Origin: Streptomyces cyaneochromogenes | Lineage (GTDB): Bacteria; Actinomycetota; Actinomycetes; Streptomycetales; Streptomycetaceae | DNA: 64,000 nucleotides | Direction: 5' to 3' | Assembly: GCF_003963535.1 (NCBI RefSeq) | Contig: NZ_CP034539.1 | Span: 8,060,001-8,124,000 of the forward strand | Part shown: positions 47,209-55,542 of the stretch, one piece after another | How the letters are laid out: each line of letters begins with the position of its first letter | Numbering within the stretch: position 1 is the first letter of the stretch | Program-made: the position numbers and the translations under genes | The notes under the pieces: model-generated | What the model saw: the letters and a program-made list of their open reading frames with translations, nothing else | What the model was told of the DNA's origin: nothing | Database searches by the model: none

Positions 47209-48750
47209 TCAGCAGCGCCTGCCCTCCGCCCGCACCAGCGCCACGTCCTCCGCCCGTACGCGCAGGGCGTGGCGGGTGGTGTCCTCGCCGCGGGCGGGGG
47301 CCGGGTCCCAGAGCCATACGGTGTCGCCGCTCGCCTGGAAGGAGAGCACCGGATGCCCGGTCGGGACGGGGCCGTTGATGACGGGTGTCTTGTCGCCCAC
47401 GGGCTCGACGCAGACGAGTTCGGGCCGGATGCCGAAGTAGGCCGGGGGACGCCGGCCCTCGGCGGCCGCGTTCATCGTCCGGTCGGCCGCCTTGTCCAGG
47501 TCGTCCAACGAGATCTGCACGACCGTCAGGACCGCGACGATCCCCGCGAGCACCAGCATCAGCCGGAAGAACCCGCTGACGGGCGCCTGCACATTGAAGT
47601 GCCGCGCCCAGCCGGCCAGCGCCACGAGCACCAGGACGAACGCCACGGCCACGGCCAGCGGCCGGAACGCCACCGCGTACTGCCAGTAGAAGCCCACGTG
47701 CACCGCGCCGGCCGGAACGCCGAACAACTCCTCCAGGTACACGGCGTGCAGGAACGCCCCGACCCACGGCATGACGAACGGCAGCGGCGCGGCCAGCACG
47801 GGCAGGAACCACTGCACGTTGCGGCTGAACCAGGAGGCGCTCAGTGCGTACCACAGCCCGAACAGCGTCAGCCCGATGCCCAGGACCATGCCCAGCCCGG
47901 TCAGCAACCCGGACAGGTCCGTGTCCGCGGAGCGCCCCCACATCCAGCCGACGAACGTCATGGCGCCCGTCAGAATCACGCCGCAGCCCAGCCGGACGAG
48001 CTTCGGAGGCGGTGCGTTCGAGGTCATCCACGCGCCCACCGGCCAGCAGATGGCGGCGGGGACCAGCACCGCGGCCAGCCGCCACGGGGAGGCGAGGGCG
48101 CCGAGCACGACGCCGCTCGCGACGCAGACCAGCACGGTCGCGCAGACCACCGCGATCAACCCCGCGTCGCGATGCGGAGCGGCCGATCCGGTCCCGGTCC
48201 GGGGTCCCATGGCCCGGCGTATGTCGTGCGTGTCGGGGTCGAACGGCGGCCCGCCGATGTTGCGTGCCGCCAACTCCGCGAGCGCGCGGTCCCGTTGCTC
48301 GTCGGAGTGCTCCCCGCGCAGGTGCAGGGTGTGCCGTACGTCCAGCCCGCCGACGGCGATCCAGTGCTCGGCCAGCCGCCGCAGGACCGGGCCCGCGTCC
48401 TGCGGCGCCTTGCGGTGCACGTGGTAAGTGGTCTGCCACTCGGCCGGCTTGGGCGGGATGAGCTTGCTCTCGCGCACCCACAGGTCGAGCTTGCGCCGCC
48501 CGGCGAGCGACGTGAGCCGTTCGACGGCCGTCGGCCGAGCGGTCCAGCGGGAGCCGTGCACGGGGATCTCGACGACGAGCGCGGCGTACCCGTCGTCGAC
48601 GGTCACCGAGTCACCGTTGCGCGCGGGCCGTACACCCCACCCCTGGGCGGCCAACACACCGGTGGCCAGCTCCAGTTCGTCCTGGTCGTCACGGACCTCG
48701 ACGACCAGGCGCACCCTGCGGTTGTACGGTCCCTGTGGCTCCGGTGTCAC
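47209..48750 (-). CDS. Large multi-pass membrane protein of unknown function
   Basis: A 513-residue protein with about eight membrane segments between residues 200 and 430 (e.g. GLIAVVCATVLVCVASGVVLGALA, LAAVLVPAAICWPVGAW, LAVAVAFVLVLVALAGWA). The N-terminal 190 residues are soluble with a beta-alpha pattern (RVRLVVEVRDDQDELELATGVLAAQGWGV, WQTTYHVHRKAPQDAGPVLRRLAEHWIAVGG). The extracytoplasmic or C-terminal part includes NAAAEGRRPPAYFGIRPELVCVEPVGDKTPVING. I recognise it as a Streptomyces-type conserved membrane protein without a named function. After its TGA at 47209-47211 the frame stays open for 36 more codons (to 47098). Confidence 0.75.
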   Translation of the reverse strand: MTPEPQGPYNRRVRLVVEVRDDQDELELATGVLAAQGWGVRPARNGDSVTVDDGYAALVVEIPVHGSRWTARPTAVERLTSLAGRRKLDLWVRESKLIPPKPAEWQTTYHVHRKAPQDAGPVLRRLAEHWIAVGGLDVRHTLHLRGEHSDEQRDRALAELAARNIGGPPFDPDTHDIRRAMGPRTGTGSAAPHRDAGLIAVVCATVLVCVASGVVLGALASPWRLAAVLVPAAICWPVGAWMTSNAPPPKLVRLGCGVILTGAMTFVGWMWGRSADTDLSGLLTGLGMVLGIGLTLFGLWYALSASWFSRNVQWFLPVLAAPLPFVMPWVGAFLHAVYLEELFGVPAGAVHVGFYWQYAVAFRPLAVAVAFVLVLVALAGWARHFNVQAPVSGFFRLMLVLAGIVAVLTVVQISLDDLDKAADRTMNAAAEGRRPPAYFGIRPELVCVEPVGDKTPVINGPVPTGHPVLSFQASGDTVWLWDPAPARGEDTTRHALRVRAEDVALVRAEGRRC

Positions 48751-48768
48751 CGGGGAAGTCTCGCACCG

Positions 48769-50091
48769 TCAGCCGATCGGCGCGTACAGCACCCCCAGCT
48801 TGTCGATCTCGTCGCCCGACCGCCCCGTGAAGCCGACGATCTGCCAACCGGACGGCGCCGAGAAGGTCTTCGTGTCCGACGTCGCCGTTCCGGAGGACAG
48901 CGTCCGGCCCTTGTCCGTGGTGAACGACGCCGAGAAGATCCGTGTGCGGCCGTCCTTCTGACCCTGGGTCAGCTTTACGGCGGTGAGGTGTTCGCCGGAT
49001 GCCAGGGTCAGGGAAGCGGCCGTGCCGCCCGTGCCGCCGTGGGTGAGGGCGGTGCCGCCGTCGTGGGTCAGCGAGACCGCGTCCAGGCGGGAGGCGCCGC
49101 GCAGGGTGAGGGTGCGGGGGGCGGGGGTGGCCGGCAGGTCGTCGGCGTCGTTGAAGGCGGTGCCGTGCGGGCCGCCGAAGAAGTCGCTCGCCCGCAGGGA
49201 CGAGTCGACGGTGTAGGAGAAGTCGACCGTGTGCGGGAAGTGGTCGGAGAGGTGCTTGCCGTCCGCGCGGAGGAACTTGGCCCAGTCGTTGTTGTAGCGA
49301 GTGGCGTTGAGGGAGACCAGGTCGCTGCCGCGGTACAGGACCTTGTCCACGACCTCGCAGTCGTTCGTCGGGGCCGCCGAGTCGCACAGCAGCGCGTCGC
49401 TGCCCGCCGCCGGGGGCGTACCGCCCTTGATCAGTCGCACCCAGGCGTCCGTCAGACCGTTCTCGGCGACCAGCGTGCGGATGTTGTCGCCGGTGCGGGT
49501 GTAGCGGGTGTTGGTGTCGCCCATGACGATCACCGCGTTGCCGGACGAGTTGGCCTGGATGAAGTCCGACAGCTGCTCGACGTTGGCGCGGCGGGCGGCG
49601 AGCGCGGCGTCGTCGGAGTCGGCGTTGGTGTGGACGTTGTACAGGTCCACGAACACGCCCTCGGCGAGGCGTACCCGGGCGAGCGTGAAGCCCTTCGGGG
49701 TCAGGCAGTTCGTGCCGGTGCAGTTGTTCCACTTCACCCGCTGGAAGTCCTCGAAGGGCTGGTCCGAGAGGGTGTTGAGGCCGTCGCCGATGGCCGCTCC
49801 GCCGCTGGTCGCCGTGCGGTACGGGTGGGCGTCGTTGGCGTACAGCGACGCGTGGTAGTTGAAGTCCTCCTGGACGTTCACGATGTCGTACGGGGCCAGA
49901 CGCTGCCCGATGAGCGGCGTGTTCGTCTCGGGGTCGCTGTCGCCGAGGCCGAGGGGGAGGCCGGCGACGTTGTACGTCAGGACGTTGAAGGTGCCGGAGG
50001 TGGCGGCCGTCGCGGGCGTGGCCGCGGTGGTGGTGAGGCCGGTGAGGGCCAGTGCGGCTGCCGCGAGGGTGGCTGTCAGTCGTCTTCTCAT
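48769..50091 (-). CDS. Secreted endonuclease/exonuclease/phosphatase-fold protein with a jacalin-like tail
   Basis: A 440-residue exported protein, ATG 50091 with GGAG upstream. Signal peptide: RRRLTATLAAAALALTGLTTTAATPATA. The EEP catalytic core (about 30-290) shows VNVQEDFNYH, VHTNADSD, GDTNTRYTRTGDN and the final SDHFP, i.e. the Asn/Glu/Asp/His set of DNase I-like and sphingomyelinase-like enzymes. The C-terminal 130 residues resemble a jacalin-type lectin (SGWQIVGFTGRSGDEIDKLGVLYAP at the end). It likely hydrolyses a phosphodiester in lipids or nucleic acids outside the cell while binding a glycan. Divergent from the PHP gene. Confidence 0.88.
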   Translation of the reverse strand: MRRRLTATLAAAALALTGLTTTAATPATAATSGTFNVLTYNVAGLPLGLGDSDPETNTPLIGQRLAPYDIVNVQEDFNYHASLYANDAHPYRTATSGGAAIGDGLNTLSDQPFEDFQRVKWNNCTGTNCLTPKGFTLARVRLAEGVFVDLYNVHTNADSDDAALAARRANVEQLSDFIQANSSGNAVIVMGDTNTRYTRTGDNIRTLVAENGLTDAWVRLIKGGTPPAAGSDALLCDSAAPTNDCEVVDKVLYRGSDLVSLNATRYNNDWAKFLRADGKHLSDHFPHTVDFSYTVDSSLRASDFFGGPHGTAFNDADDLPATPAPRTLTLRGASRLDAVSLTHDGGTALTHGGTGGTAASLTLASGEHLTAVKLTQGQKDGRTRIFSASFTTDKGRTLSSGTATSDTKTFSAPSGWQIVGFTGRSGDEIDKLGVLYAPIG

Positions 50092-50351
50092 GGTGGGGGT
50101 GTCTCCGGTGGGGTGGGGAACGGCCAGAAGGTGAGCCGTGCTCAGGTTCGGTGTCAACCAGGGTGACGTACAAGGGCGGTTGGGGAAACAGTGAGGGGCG
50201 TGGCGTTCCGCCGTGTGCGGGGCACCGGGCGGCCACCCGCCGCTCGTTCAACGTTCACGTTTCGCCTTGATCCTCCACAGACGGCGCAGAAGCGCAGGGG
50301 GAGGCGGCTGCGGACGGCAGCCGAAGAAGGCAGCGGCATGGGGAGGCGTTC

Positions 50352-52091
50352 ATGGGTCACGGGCACGCGCACGGTCATCACCACCACGGACACGGACACG
50401 GGCACCACGGCTCGCACGATCCGGCGGCGTCGTCCGACGCCCTGCCCGCCGCCTTCGACATCTCCGTCCCCGACGAGGCCCTGACCCCCGAACAGCAGTC
50501 GCGCCGCGGGCTGCTGCGCCGGGCCGGTCTGCTGGGCGCCGGGCTGGCCGCCGGCAGCGTCGTCGCACCGACCACGGCCGCCGCCGCCCCGACCGACGCG
50601 TCGCCCGCGTCCCCCGCATCGGGCGGCCGCAGGACGAACGGCTTCCTGTGGCTGGCCGGTGACCACCACATCCACACCCAGTACAGCAGCGACGGCAAGT
50701 ACCGCGTCGTCGACCAGGTCCGCCAGGGTGCCAGGCACGGCATGGACTGGCTGGTCATCACCGACCACGGCAGCGCGACCCACGCCAGGATCGGCGTCGA
50801 GAAGGTCAACCCGGACATCCGGGCCGCCCGCGCCGCCTACGAGGACACCCTCGTCTTCCAGGGCCTGGAGTGGAACATCCCGGGCGCCGAGCACGGCACC
50901 GTCTTCGTGCACGCCGGCAAGAACGAGGTCGCCGTCCTCAAGCAGTTCGAGACCGACTACGACGGCAGCGTCAAGGGCGCCTCCGACTCCACGCCCGCCA
51001 ACGAGGCCCTCGCCGTCGCCGGCCTGAACTTCCTCGCCGGGCAGGTGGAGCGCCGCAAGGTCAAGGACGCGCTGATGCTCGCCAACCACCCGGCGCGGCG
51101 CGGTGTCGACTCCCCGCACGAGATCCGCGGCTGGCGCGACGCGAGCCCGACGCGGCAGATCGCCGTCGGCTTCGAGGGCGCCCCGGGCCACCAGGCGGCA
51201 GGCCTGCCCGCGCCCCTCGGCATGGCCCGTGCCCGCGGCATCTACGACAACAACCCCAGCGCCAACTCCTTCGCCGGCTACCCGCTGGAGAGCTACCGGA
51301 CCTGGGGCGGCTTCGACTGGATGACCGCGACCGTCGGCGGCCTGTGGGACAGCCTCCTCGCCGAGGGCAAGCCGTGGTGGATCACCGCCAACTCCGACTC
51401 CCACCAGGTCTACGCCGACACGGCCGTGCGCGGCACCGGCGGCGATTTCAACACCGACGGCCGCCACCCCGACCCGGTGTACGGCGGCCAGATCGACATC
51501 ACCCAGGGCGACTACTGGCCCGGCCAGTACAGCCGTACGCACGTCGGGGCCGACGGCTTCTCCTACGCCGCCGTCATGGACGGCATCCGCGCGGGCCGCG
51601 TCTGGGTGGACCACGGCCGGCTCATCGGCGGCCTCGACGTCCGCGTCACCGGTGGCCGCCGGTGGGCCACGCTGGGCGGCGCCCTGCACGTCCGCAAGGG
51701 CACGAACGTCACGCTGACGGTGGACGTGGCGCTGGCCGGCGGCCCCAACTGGGCGGGCTTCGTGCCGAAGCTGGCCCGCGTCGACGTCATCCAGGGCGAT
51801 GTGACCGGCCCGGTCGCCGACAAGGACACGTTCACCGCGCCGACGGCGAAGGTGGTCAAGTCGTACGAGGTGAACAAGTCGACCGGCATGGTCCGCCTCA
51901 CGTACGACCTCGGCAAGGTCGACCATCCCGTCTACGTCCGCCTGCGCGGCACCGACGGCAACCGGACCGCGCCCGGCCCGATGGGCGCCGCAGTCGACCC
52001 GGCAGGCCCGGCCATCGACGTCGTAGGCGACGCCGACCCGTGGCGAGACCTGTGGTTCTACTCCAACCCGGTGTGGGTCCTGCCCTCGTGA
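50352..52091 (+). CDS. Tat-exported PHP-domain phosphoesterase with a His-rich N-terminus
   Basis: A 579-residue protein, ATG 50352 with GGGGAGG five bases upstream. Residues 2-21 are almost only His and Gly (GHGHAHGHHHHGHGHGHHG). The Tat motif follows unusually late (about 50-79, SRRGLLRRAGLLGAGLAAGSVVAPTTAA). The PHP domain has GDHHIHTQYSSDG (metal ligands HxH) and VITDHGS, and later ITANSDSHQVY and WVDHGRLIGGL. PHP enzymes use two or three metal ions to hydrolyse phosphate esters. The His-rich start might bind metal and be carried across as a folded, metal-loaded form. It overlaps the next gene by the sequence GTGA. Confidence 0.88.
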   Translation: MGHGHAHGHHHHGHGHGHHGSHDPAASSDALPAAFDISVPDEALTPEQQSRRGLLRRAGLLGAGLAAGSVVAPTTAAAAPTDASPASPASGGRRTNGFLWLAGDHHIHTQYSSDGKYRVVDQVRQGARHGMDWLVITDHGSATHARIGVEKVNPDIRAARAAYEDTLVFQGLEWNIPGAEHGTVFVHAGKNEVAVLKQFETDYDGSVKGASDSTPANEALAVAGLNFLAGQVERRKVKDALMLANHPARRGVDSPHEIRGWRDASPTRQIAVGFEGAPGHQAAGLPAPLGMARARGIYDNNPSANSFAGYPLESYRTWGGFDWMTATVGGLWDSLLAEGKPWWITANSDSHQVYADTAVRGTGGDFNTDGRHPDPVYGGQIDITQGDYWPGQYSRTHVGADGFSYAAVMDGIRAGRVWVDHGRLIGGLDVRVTGGRRWATLGGALHVRKGTNVTLTVDVALAGGPNWAGFVPKLARVDVIQGDVTGPVADKDTFTAPTAKVVKSYEVNKSTGMVRLTYDLGKVDHPVYVRLRGTDGNRTAPGPMGAAVDPAGPAIDVVGDADPWRDLWFYSNPVWVLPS

Positions 52092-52600
52092 CGCCGCACG
52101 TCCTGACGGTGGACACGGAGGTCCGGGACCTCCGCACGGCCGACCACCTGCTCCACACCCTGGCGGCCGAACTCGCCCTCCCCGAGGGCACGTTCGGCTG
52201 CACCCACCTGGTGCGCGGAGAGCGCCCGCACGTGGCCCTCTCCCTCACCCTCCCGTCCGAGCCGCTCCTGCGTACCGCCCAGGAGCGGCTCACCGCCCGG
52301 GGTCACGAGGTGTCCCCGGGCTCGCCGGACACGGTGGGCCGGGCGGTGATCTACCCGGGCGTCTCGTCACTGACCGGCACCCTGACGATCGCCGACGTGC
52401 TCACCCACTCGGCGATCGACCGCGTCACGGTCCTGGGCGCGACCGGCCGACCGTCGCCGGAGACAAGGCTGGTGACGGGGGATCATGTCCGTCCGCAGTG
52501 GCAGACCGGCGAACTCGTCCTGACCGCCATGCCCGCCGTGGGCGGCACCCTCGTCCCCTTCGAGGTGCCCGATCCGACGCCGTGTTGCGCGGACCACTGA
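52088..52600 (+). CDS. Hypothetical cytoplasmic protein translationally coupled to the PHP gene
   Basis: A 170-residue protein whose GTG start (52088) overlaps the PHP stop in GTGA. No leader or membrane segment. The first half is MTPHVLTVDTEVRDLRTADHLLHTLAAELALPEGTFGCTHLVRGERPHVALSL. The second half has TVLGATGRPSPETRLVTGDHVRPQWQTGELVLTAMPAVGGTLVPFEV and it ends PCCADH with a Cys pair and His. I recognise no family. The tight coupling says it works with, or is regulated like, the PHP phosphoesterase. Confidence 0.6.
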   Translation: MTPHVLTVDTEVRDLRTADHLLHTLAAELALPEGTFGCTHLVRGERPHVALSLTLPSEPLLRTAQERLTARGHEVSPGSPDTVGRAVIYPGVSSLTGTLTIADVLTHSAIDRVTVLGATGRPSPETRLVTGDHVRPQWQTGELVLTAMPAVGGTLVPFEVPDPTPCCADH

Positions 52601-52601
52601 C

Positions 52602-52745
52602 TCAGGCAGCCGGATTGAGCCCGTTCGACAGCCCGGTGTAGGCGGGCTTCGCCCCGTAGCCCTCGTTGTACGGCAGGGCGGCCCCGTACCCGCTGAAGGT
52701 CCCCGGCACCCACGAGTACTTGTCCGCCAGGCTGCCGCCGACGCC
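52602..52745 (-). pseudogene. C-terminal stub of a GH10 xylanase
   Basis: The minus strand encodes LADKYSWVPGTFSGYGAALPYNEGYGAKPAYTGL followed by a stop at 52602-52604. This is the typical end of GH10 endo-xylanases (DKYSWVP.TF.G.GAAL.YD..Y..KPAY). No upstream part of the enzyme is present; the ABC permease gene ends 28 bp away. A small deletion scar. Confidence 0.65.
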
Positions 52746-52772
52746 CCCGAGGTTGCCGGGCCGCCGCACCCG

Positions 52773-53588
52773 TTACCCGTTCACCCCCGTGTAATGCCGC
52801 AACGCCCACCGCCACACCACCCGCGACGCCAGATACAGCGCGACCCCGAGCAGCGGAGAGGCCGCCGCCAGCCAGTAGGGGACGCCGATGTCGTGGTCGT
52901 GGCCCGTGAGTACGGCGGTGGGGAGGTAGGCGACGAAGGCGAGCGGGAGGGCGTACGTCAGGAAGCCGCCCACCGCCCGGGGGAGGACGTTCAGCGGGTA
53001 GCTGCCGAACGTGCCGAGCAGTTCCTCCAGCCAGCGGCCCCAGTAGTCGGCGGCCGGGAAGCGCAGGCAGGCGCCGGCCACCGCGGTGAACAGGGCCGCC
53101 TCCAGCAGCATCCCGCCGATGACCGCGGCGATCAGGTACGAGACCCGGCCCGCTGTCCACTCCAGCTGACTGCGGCTGAGCGCGCCCACCATCAGGCCGG
53201 CCGCGACCGTGAGGTCGCCGATCGCGTTGGTCGGGAAGTAGGCGAGCTGGACCTGGCGGTGCACCGGCATGGGGCGCAGGAGATAGACGTCGATCCTGCC
53301 CTCCTGGACCTGCCGGCCGATGAAGTGCATCCGGCCCAGGAAGAGCACGAACAGTCCGTGCGCGAGCATCCGGATCGCCGGGATCAGCAGGACGTCCGAG
53401 CTGTCCCAGCCGCCCATCCCGGTGAACCGCGCCAGCAGCACCGTCGCGAACACGATCACCGACACCTGCCAGATCGCGCCGATCGCAATGTTCAGCAGGA
53501 ACTCCGTGCGGTACTCCATCGCGGCCCGGATGTTGAGCAGCGAGACGCGCCACACGATGCGCAGGGACTTCGCGGTCTTCAACGACAT
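52773..53588 (-). CDS. ABC-2-type exporter permease (first of two)
   Basis: A 271-residue permease with six hydrophobic segments. It resembles the ABC-2 family group PF06182: EYRTEFLLNIAIGAIWQVSVIVFATVLLARF near the start, RQVQEGRIDVYLLRPMPVHRQV in the middle, and LLGTFGSYPLNVLPRAVGGFLTYALPLAFVAYLP near the end. It is the last gene of a three-gene exporter operon, ATPase (54398-55405), permease (53590-54396), permease; the spacing to the previous gene is one base. Substrate unknown. Confidence 0.9.
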   Translation of the reverse strand: MSLKTAKSLRIVWRVSLLNIRAAMEYRTEFLLNIAIGAIWQVSVIVFATVLLARFTGMGGWDSSDVLLIPAIRMLAHGLFVLFLGRMHFIGRQVQEGRIDVYLLRPMPVHRQVQLAYFPTNAIGDLTVAAGLMVGALSRSQLEWTAGRVSYLIAAVIGGMLLEAALFTAVAGACLRFPAADYWGRWLEELLGTFGSYPLNVLPRAVGGFLTYALPLAFVAYLPTAVLTGHDHDIGVPYWLAAASPLLGVALYLASRVVWRWALRHYTGVNG

Positions 53589-53589
53589 C

Positions 53590-54396
53590 TCAGCCTCCCT
53601 GCGAGATCACGCGCCGCGCGGCCCGCCGCCACACCCACCGGGTGAACAGCGCCAGCACGATGACCCACGCGGCCTGGATCGCCAACTGGGCGCCCGCGTC
53701 GGACAGTTCGATGCGGCCGACGTAGATCGACAACGGCACGCTCAGCGTCGCCTGGAACGGCAGGAAGCCGCTCAGCGTGATGAACCAGTCCGGGAAGAAC
53801 CACAGCGGCGCGTACACCCCGGACAGCAGGTTCTGCGCGAAGATCAGGATCAGCATCGCGGAGTTGTTGCGGATGGTGAAGAAGCACAGCTGGTCGAGGG
53901 TGAGCATGACGTAGTACAGGACCCACTGGCCCAGCAGCATGCTCAGCACGAACACCCCGGCCACGGCGGCCGACCCGGGGGGTTCCACGACTCCGGCCGC
54001 GAGGCACACCGCGTATCCGCCGAGTGCCCACGCCAGCCCGTACAGCTGCTCGCCGAGGGCGCGCAGGGCGTAGTAGCGCTGAGGCGGCAGCGGGCGCAGA
54101 TACCAGTAGACGATCGTGCCGAAGTGCATGTGCTGAAGGACCGTGTCCCGCCCGGCGTACTGGTCCAACTCCCGTAGCCGGGAGGCGAGTACGGCCATGA
54201 CGGCGTAGGTGACCGCCTGGTCGCGGCTCAGTCCGGCTGTGGTGCCCGTCTGGGCGTACAGGCCGCGCCACAGCGACGCCACCAGGACCACCTGGACGGT
54301 CAGCCGCAGCAGGACGGCCGTCATCCGGGGCGGTGTGTGCAGTTCGCCGAGCGGCGTGACGCGGGCGGCGCGCCAGCCGTGCAGTACGGCGGCCAT
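53590..54396 (-). CDS. ABC-2-type exporter permease (second)
   Basis: A 268-residue permease with about six segments. I chose the ATG at 54396, one base after the ATPase stop, because GGAGG lies nine bases upstream; a GTG three codons earlier directly touches that site. Family marks include MHFGTIVYWYLRPLPPQRYYALRALGEQLYGL and PLWFFPDWFITLSGFLPFQATLSVPLSIYVG, as in the PF06182-like partner. It probably pairs with the other permease to make a heterodimeric channel. Confidence 0.9.
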   Translation of the reverse strand: MAAVLHGWRAARVTPLGELHTPPRMTAVLLRLTVQVVLVASLWRGLYAQTGTTAGLSRDQAVTYAVMAVLASRLRELDQYAGRDTVLQHMHFGTIVYWYLRPLPPQRYYALRALGEQLYGLAWALGGYAVCLAAGVVEPPGSAAVAGVFVLSMLLGQWVLYYVMLTLDQLCFFTIRNNSAMLILIFAQNLLSGVYAPLWFFPDWFITLSGFLPFQATLSVPLSIYVGRIELSDAGAQLAIQAAWVIVLALFTRWVWRRAARRVISQGG

Positions 54397-54397
54397 C

Positions 54398-55405
54398 TCA
54401 GGCACCCTCCGGCGCCGGCCCGGCCTGCACGTACGCGGCCCGCATCACGTCCTCCAGGTCCGCTTCGTCGAGGGCGAGGTCCGTCACCTCGTACCGCTCG
54501 ATGACCTGCTTGAGCGCCTGGTGCACGGTCGGCGCGTCGGGACCGTCCGGCCCGAAGACCGCCTGCGGGCCCTCGCGCCGCAGCAGCGCGATGCCCGGCA
54601 GCGCGCCGACCTCGGTGTGCGGGTCGGCGAGCGTCACCCGCACCTGCCAGGTCGAGCCGAACCTGCGGCGGATCTCGTCGAGGGTGCCGTCCAGGACGAG
54701 CCGCCCGTGGTTGATCAGCACGACCCGCTCGGCGAGCCGCTCGACCTCCGTCATGTCGTGGGTGGTGAGCAGCACCGTACGGCCGCGCTCCTCCACCTGG
54801 TGCCGCAGGAACTCCCGCACCTGCTCCTTCACCACCACGTCCATGCCGATGGTCGGCTCGTCGAGGAAGACGACCGGCGGGTCGTGCAGCAGGGCGGCGG
54901 CCAGATCGGAGCGGACGCGCTGGCCGAGGGAGAGGTGGCGGACCCGGGTGTCCCAGAAGGAGGAGAGGTCCAGGAGGTCGTCGAACTCCGCCAGACGCGC
55001 CGTGTGTTCTGGCTTCGGGACCTCGTAGATGTCGCGCAGGATCGCGAACGACTCGCGCACCGGGAGGTCCCACCACAGCTGGGTGCGCTGTCCGAACACC
55101 GTGCCGATGTTGCGGGCGTTGCGCTCGCGCTCCTCGTACGGCACCACGCCCGCGACCCGGGCCTCGCCGGACGTGGGGGTGAGGATGCCGGTCAGCATCT
55201 TGATGGTGGTGGACTTCCCGGCGCCGTTCGGGCCGAGCAGGGCGAGGAGTTCGCCCGGGGCGACGGAGAAGGTCACGTCGCAGACGGCGTGCTTGGCGAC
55301 GCGCTCCGGGTTGACGAGTGAGCGGAGTGCTCCCGCGAAGCCGGGGCGGCGGGTCGTGGTGTGGAAGGTTCGGGACAGACCGCGAACCTCGATATTGCCA
55401 TTCAA
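54398..55405 (-). CDS. ABC-2 exporter ATP-binding protein
   Basis: A 335-residue ATPase. The start is a TTG at 55405 with AAGGGAG ten bases upstream; the nearby ATG codons are out of frame. Walker A is GPNGAGKSTTIK (about 58-69), signature LSLGQRVRSDLAAALL, Walker B VVFLDEPTIGMD, and switch LTTHDMTEVERLAER. The C-terminus has the extra regulatory part typical of long-chain drug or lipid exporters (WQVRVTLADPHTEVGALPGIALLRREGPQAV). It energises the two permeases in the same operon. Substrate unknown. Confidence 0.92.
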   Translation of the reverse strand: MNGNIEVRGLSRTFHTTTRRPGFAGALRSLVNPERVAKHAVCDVTFSVAPGELLALLGPNGAGKSTTIKMLTGILTPTSGEARVAGVVPYEERERNARNIGTVFGQRTQLWWDLPVRESFAILRDIYEVPKPEHTARLAEFDDLLDLSSFWDTRVRHLSLGQRVRSDLAAALLHDPPVVFLDEPTIGMDVVVKEQVREFLRHQVEERGRTVLLTTHDMTEVERLAERVVLINHGRLVLDGTLDEIRRRFGSTWQVRVTLADPHTEVGALPGIALLRREGPQAVFGPDGPDAPTVHQALKQVIERYEVTDLALDEADLEDVMRAAYVQAGPAPEGA

Positions 55406-55542
55406 GCGACATCAACTCCCTTGTGGTGAACGCAAGTCGCGGCCGGTCGGCATCTCTGCCGACCGGCCGCTGGTGGCTCTCCGACGCTGTCGGAAAGTCG
55501 ATCAATCGGTCAATCGATTTACAGGTTCCTTGCGAATGTTTC

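Noticed and set aside
36123..55520. Shared 9-mer AATCGATTT at 36123-36131 and 55512-55520, at first taken as a common operator of the pectin and galactosidase loci
   Set aside because: The second copy lies downstream of the GH2 gene and upstream of the unrelated ABC exporter, so it cannot be the GH2 promoter; a 9-mer could recur by chance.
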